DNA of 34,934 bases from Helicobacteraceae bacterium (GTDB taxonomy: Bacteria; Campylobacterota; Campylobacteria; Campylobacterales; Sulfurimonadaceae). Position 1 is the stretch's first letter. Each line of letters starts with the position of its first letter. Shown in pieces: positions 33,229 to 34,934 of this stretch. The notes beneath the pieces are model-generated. The model was given only the letters and a program-made list of their open reading frames with translations. It did not search any database and was not told the DNA's origin. A program made the translations under genes and the position numbers. The DNA lies in contig JAQIBF010000114.1 of assembly GCA_027859195.1 (NCBI GenBank), forward strand, positions 1 through 34,934. The letters run 5' to 3'.

Positions 33229-34386
33229 ATGTTAAATTTTAGTTTCTATAACCCGACAAAAATTCATTTTGGCGAAGATCAAATTCAGTTGATTGCCAGT
33301 GAAATCCCGACTGATGCCACCGTTTTAATGATTTATGGCGGCGGTTCAATTAAACACAATGGTGTTTACGATCAAGTCGTTAATGCATTGGCCGGGCATA
33401 CCTGGTTCGAGTTTTCAGGTATAGAGCCGAATCCTAAATATGATACGTTGATGAAAGCTCAAGACATTATTCAACAGCAAGGTGTCGATTATTTACTTGC
33501 TGTTGGTGGTGGATCAGTCGTTGATGGCGCTAAGTTTATTGCCGCCGCTGCCCTGTATGAAGGTGAAGATCCTTGGGACATTCTTGCGAAACAACACCCT
33601 GTAAAACAGGCGCTTCCTATTGGTGCGGTATTAACCTTGCCAGCCACGGGTTCTGAAAGTAATGGTAATTCGGTCGTCACTCGTGATGGCAATAAATTAC
33701 CGTTTTCAAGCCCTTTAGTCTGCCCTCAATTTGCAGTGTTGGATCCTAAGGTGACCTTGTCATTATCTGATCGCCAGATCAGTAACGGTGTGGTGGATGC
33801 CTTTGTTCATACCATCGAGCAATATCTGACCTACAGCGTTAATGCAAAGGTACAAGACCGTTTTGCGGAAGGGTTATTACAAACGTTAATTGAAGAAGGC
33901 CCTAAAGCTTTACAGCCTGCTACCAAGGAAGACTTGGCAATACGCGCAAATATCATGTGGTCAGCCACATTGGCGTTAAATGGACTTATTGGTGCGGGTG
34001 TACCACAGGATTGGTCGACACATATGATAGGACATGAGTTGACAGGCCGTTTTGGTATTGATCATGCGAGAACCTTATCCATTGTTTTGCCTGCCGTGAT
34101 GAAGGTTAAACGTAATGAAAAGCGTGAAAAACTACTGCAATTTGCAGAACGTGTTTGGCATTTAAACGAAGGGAACGAAGAGCTTAAAATTGATAAAGCC
34201 ATTGAATTAACAGAAGCGTTTTTCCAAAATATGAATGTACCAACGAGACTCACTGAAGTTGATATAACGAAAGATGATATTGATGGCATTGTAGAAAAGC
34301 TCGAGCAACATGGCATGACTCAGCTTGGTGAAAACAAAGACATTACATTGGAAGTAAGCCGAACTATCTTAGAACAGGCACTTTAA
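33229..34386 (+). CDS. yqhD: NADPH-dependent iron-containing alcohol dehydrogenase (YqhD-like aldehyde reductase)
   Basis: A 385-residue group III Fe/Zn alcohol dehydrogenase, of the same length as YqhD. The cofactor loop is IYGGGS (35-40) and AVGGGSVVDGAKF (91-103). Metal ligands are D190 and H194 (DAFVH), H265 and H279 (THMIGHELTGRFGIDHA), with the same spacings as E. coli D194/H198/H267/H281. TLPATGSESNGNSVVT is also typical. It reduces short-chain aldehydes, working alongside the DJ-1-like enzyme under the HxlR regulator. GTGAGG precedes the ATG. It closely resembles gammaproteobacterial homologues, which suggests horizontal transfer. Confidence 0.92.
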   Translation: MLNFSFYNPTKIHFGEDQIQLIASEIPTDATVLMIYGGGSIKHNGVYDQVVNALAGHTWFEFSGIEPNPKYDTLMKAQDIIQQQGVDYLLAVGGGSVVDGAKFIAAAALYEGEDPWDILAKQHPVKQALPIGAVLTLPATGSESNGNSVVTRDGNKLPFSSPLVCPQFAVLDPKVTLSLSDRQISNGVVDAFVHTIEQYLTYSVNAKVQDRFAEGLLQTLIEEGPKALQPATKEDLAIRANIMWSATLALNGLIGAGVPQDWSTHMIGHELTGRFGIDHARTLSIVLPAVMKVKRNEKREKLLQFAERVWHLNEGNEELKIDKAIELTEAFFQNMNVPTRLTEVDITKDDIDGIVEKLEQHGMTQLGENKDITLEVSRTILEQAL

Positions 34387-34420
34387 GTATCTTATAAGTC
34401 ACTAAAATAGGGAGTTTATT

Positions 34421-34549
34421 ATGAATCAATCACAACAAACGAACAGACAAATATTATTGGCATCACGTCCGTTTGGTGCGCCAACCAATGAAAACTTTAA
34501 AATGGTAGAAACGTAGAAACCAAAACCGAAGAGCGGCGAAGTTTTGTAG
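34421..34549 (+). pseudogene. Truncated curA-like NADP-dependent oxidoreductase (MDR family)
   Basis: From ATG 34421, with GGGAG upstream, the frame reads TNRQILLASRPFGAPTNEN, then FKMVET, the start of CurA/PTGR-type medium-chain reductases. TAG at 34514-34516 stands where those proteins have glutamate (VETE-PKP), and the same frame continues KPKPKSGEVL to a second TAG at 34547-34549, after which similarity is lost. So the gene has a nonsense codon (GAG to TAG is one change) and lacks about 290 C-terminal residues. It was probably the fourth member of the transferred cassette and marks the broken end of it. Confidence 0.7.
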
Positions 34550-34934
34550 GGCTGTTATATTGCCTAGATGATGAGCACTGGTCTCTAGGGCGAGAGTTCA
34601 ATACTCTCTCCTTGTCAAAATAAATTCTAATGACGAGGAAATAGGGGAGGGTCAAGACATTCTTTTCTTTTTGTGTTTCTTCTGTCTTTTTTGGAACCTT
34701 ATGAAATATATAAACTCATAATGTCTTCTCCTATCTCCTCTCTTTTCTAACAAACAGGTAGTACGTCTCATAAAGTGTAAGTGTTGTACATAGTTTTAAA
34801 CGATAAAGTACAGAATAGTTACTATGGCTACCGTCCTGTCTTCACTCCTCTCCAATTACTATAAATTATTATAATTACATAAAAAGTATTTATTATAATC
34901 TTTTAATTTACCAGTAGTAAATGACTCTAGATAG
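34550..34934. other. AT-rich right edge, no gene; tRNA T-arm-like hairpin
   Basis: No supported gene in these 385 bp. At 34592-34608 GAGAG-TTCAATA-CTCTC has exactly the 5-bp stem and 7-nt TTCRA loop of a tRNA T-arm, preceded by GATGAGCACTGGTCT, which resembles D-arm/anticodon-arm sequence. No acceptor stem or anticodon stem pairs, so it is at most a decayed tRNA remnant. GAAATAGGGGAGGGT at 34638-34652 repeats 15 bases found at 28748-28762. The rest is low-complexity T- and A-rich sequence. Confidence 0.3.

Overview
The window looks like a chromosome segment of a Campylobacterota (epsilonproteobacterial) bacterium of the Sulfurimonas/Sulfurovum kind. The clearest evidence is the tmRNA at 19913-20288, whose tag reads ANNTNYRPAYAVA. 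The tightly overlapping ATGA or 1-nt gene junctions fit, and so does the run pglG, prmA, ftsH, psd-like, pssA, which as I recall it is also clustered in Campylobacter jejuni (there with cheY where hisH and hisA sit here). Most of the window is ordinary core genome. The exceptions are the TonB locus at the left and a decayed, transferred region at the right.

1-10.8 kb: the window opens inside a gene for a secreted phytase-like/choice-of-anchor I protein. After a 358-bp gap comes a long operon whose genes overlap or lie only a few bases apart: DUF3450 coiled-coil protein, long TtpC-like ExbB, short ExbB, ExbD, TonB, a TPR protein split by an in-frame TAA, a 1029-aa TonB-dependent receptor and a small DUF1566 protein. 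Upstream of the operon are four 7-mers of the form (T/A)GT(A/T)A(C/T)N starting every 11 bp (2352, 2363, 2374, 2385), followed by a -10-like TATTAT at 2401. That is the layout of a PhoB/OmpR-family box. With the phytase-like neighbour, it suggests a phosphate-controlled outer-membrane uptake system, which is the most interesting hypothesis here.

10.9-20.3 kb: hemN, a CCG-type Fe-S protein and a DsrE-like protein form a short operon, followed by lgt. On the minus strand panB, ruvB and an AI-2E-type permease form an operon. trpA starts at an internal TTG and is followed by a DUF3943 protein and then ssrA.

20.4-28.6 kb: a secreted GlcG/HbpS-like protein converges on waaC. A pglG-like sensor protein, hisH, hisA, prmA, ftsH, a psd-like gene with an in-frame TGA near its N-terminus, and pssA form one compact plus-strand block.

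28.6-34.9 kb: an accessory and decaying region. It holds an unknown 117-aa protein, a frameshifted unknown gene, a class I methyltransferase preceded by a small frameshifted gene that overlaps its start, a C-terminal scrap of serS, a GC-rich palindrome-filled patch, and an apparently transferred HxlR / DJ-1-PfpI / YqhD cassette ending in a truncated curA-like pseudogene. Several interruptions are single substitutions or 1-nt changes in A/T runs, so sequencing or consensus error must be separated from real gene decay.
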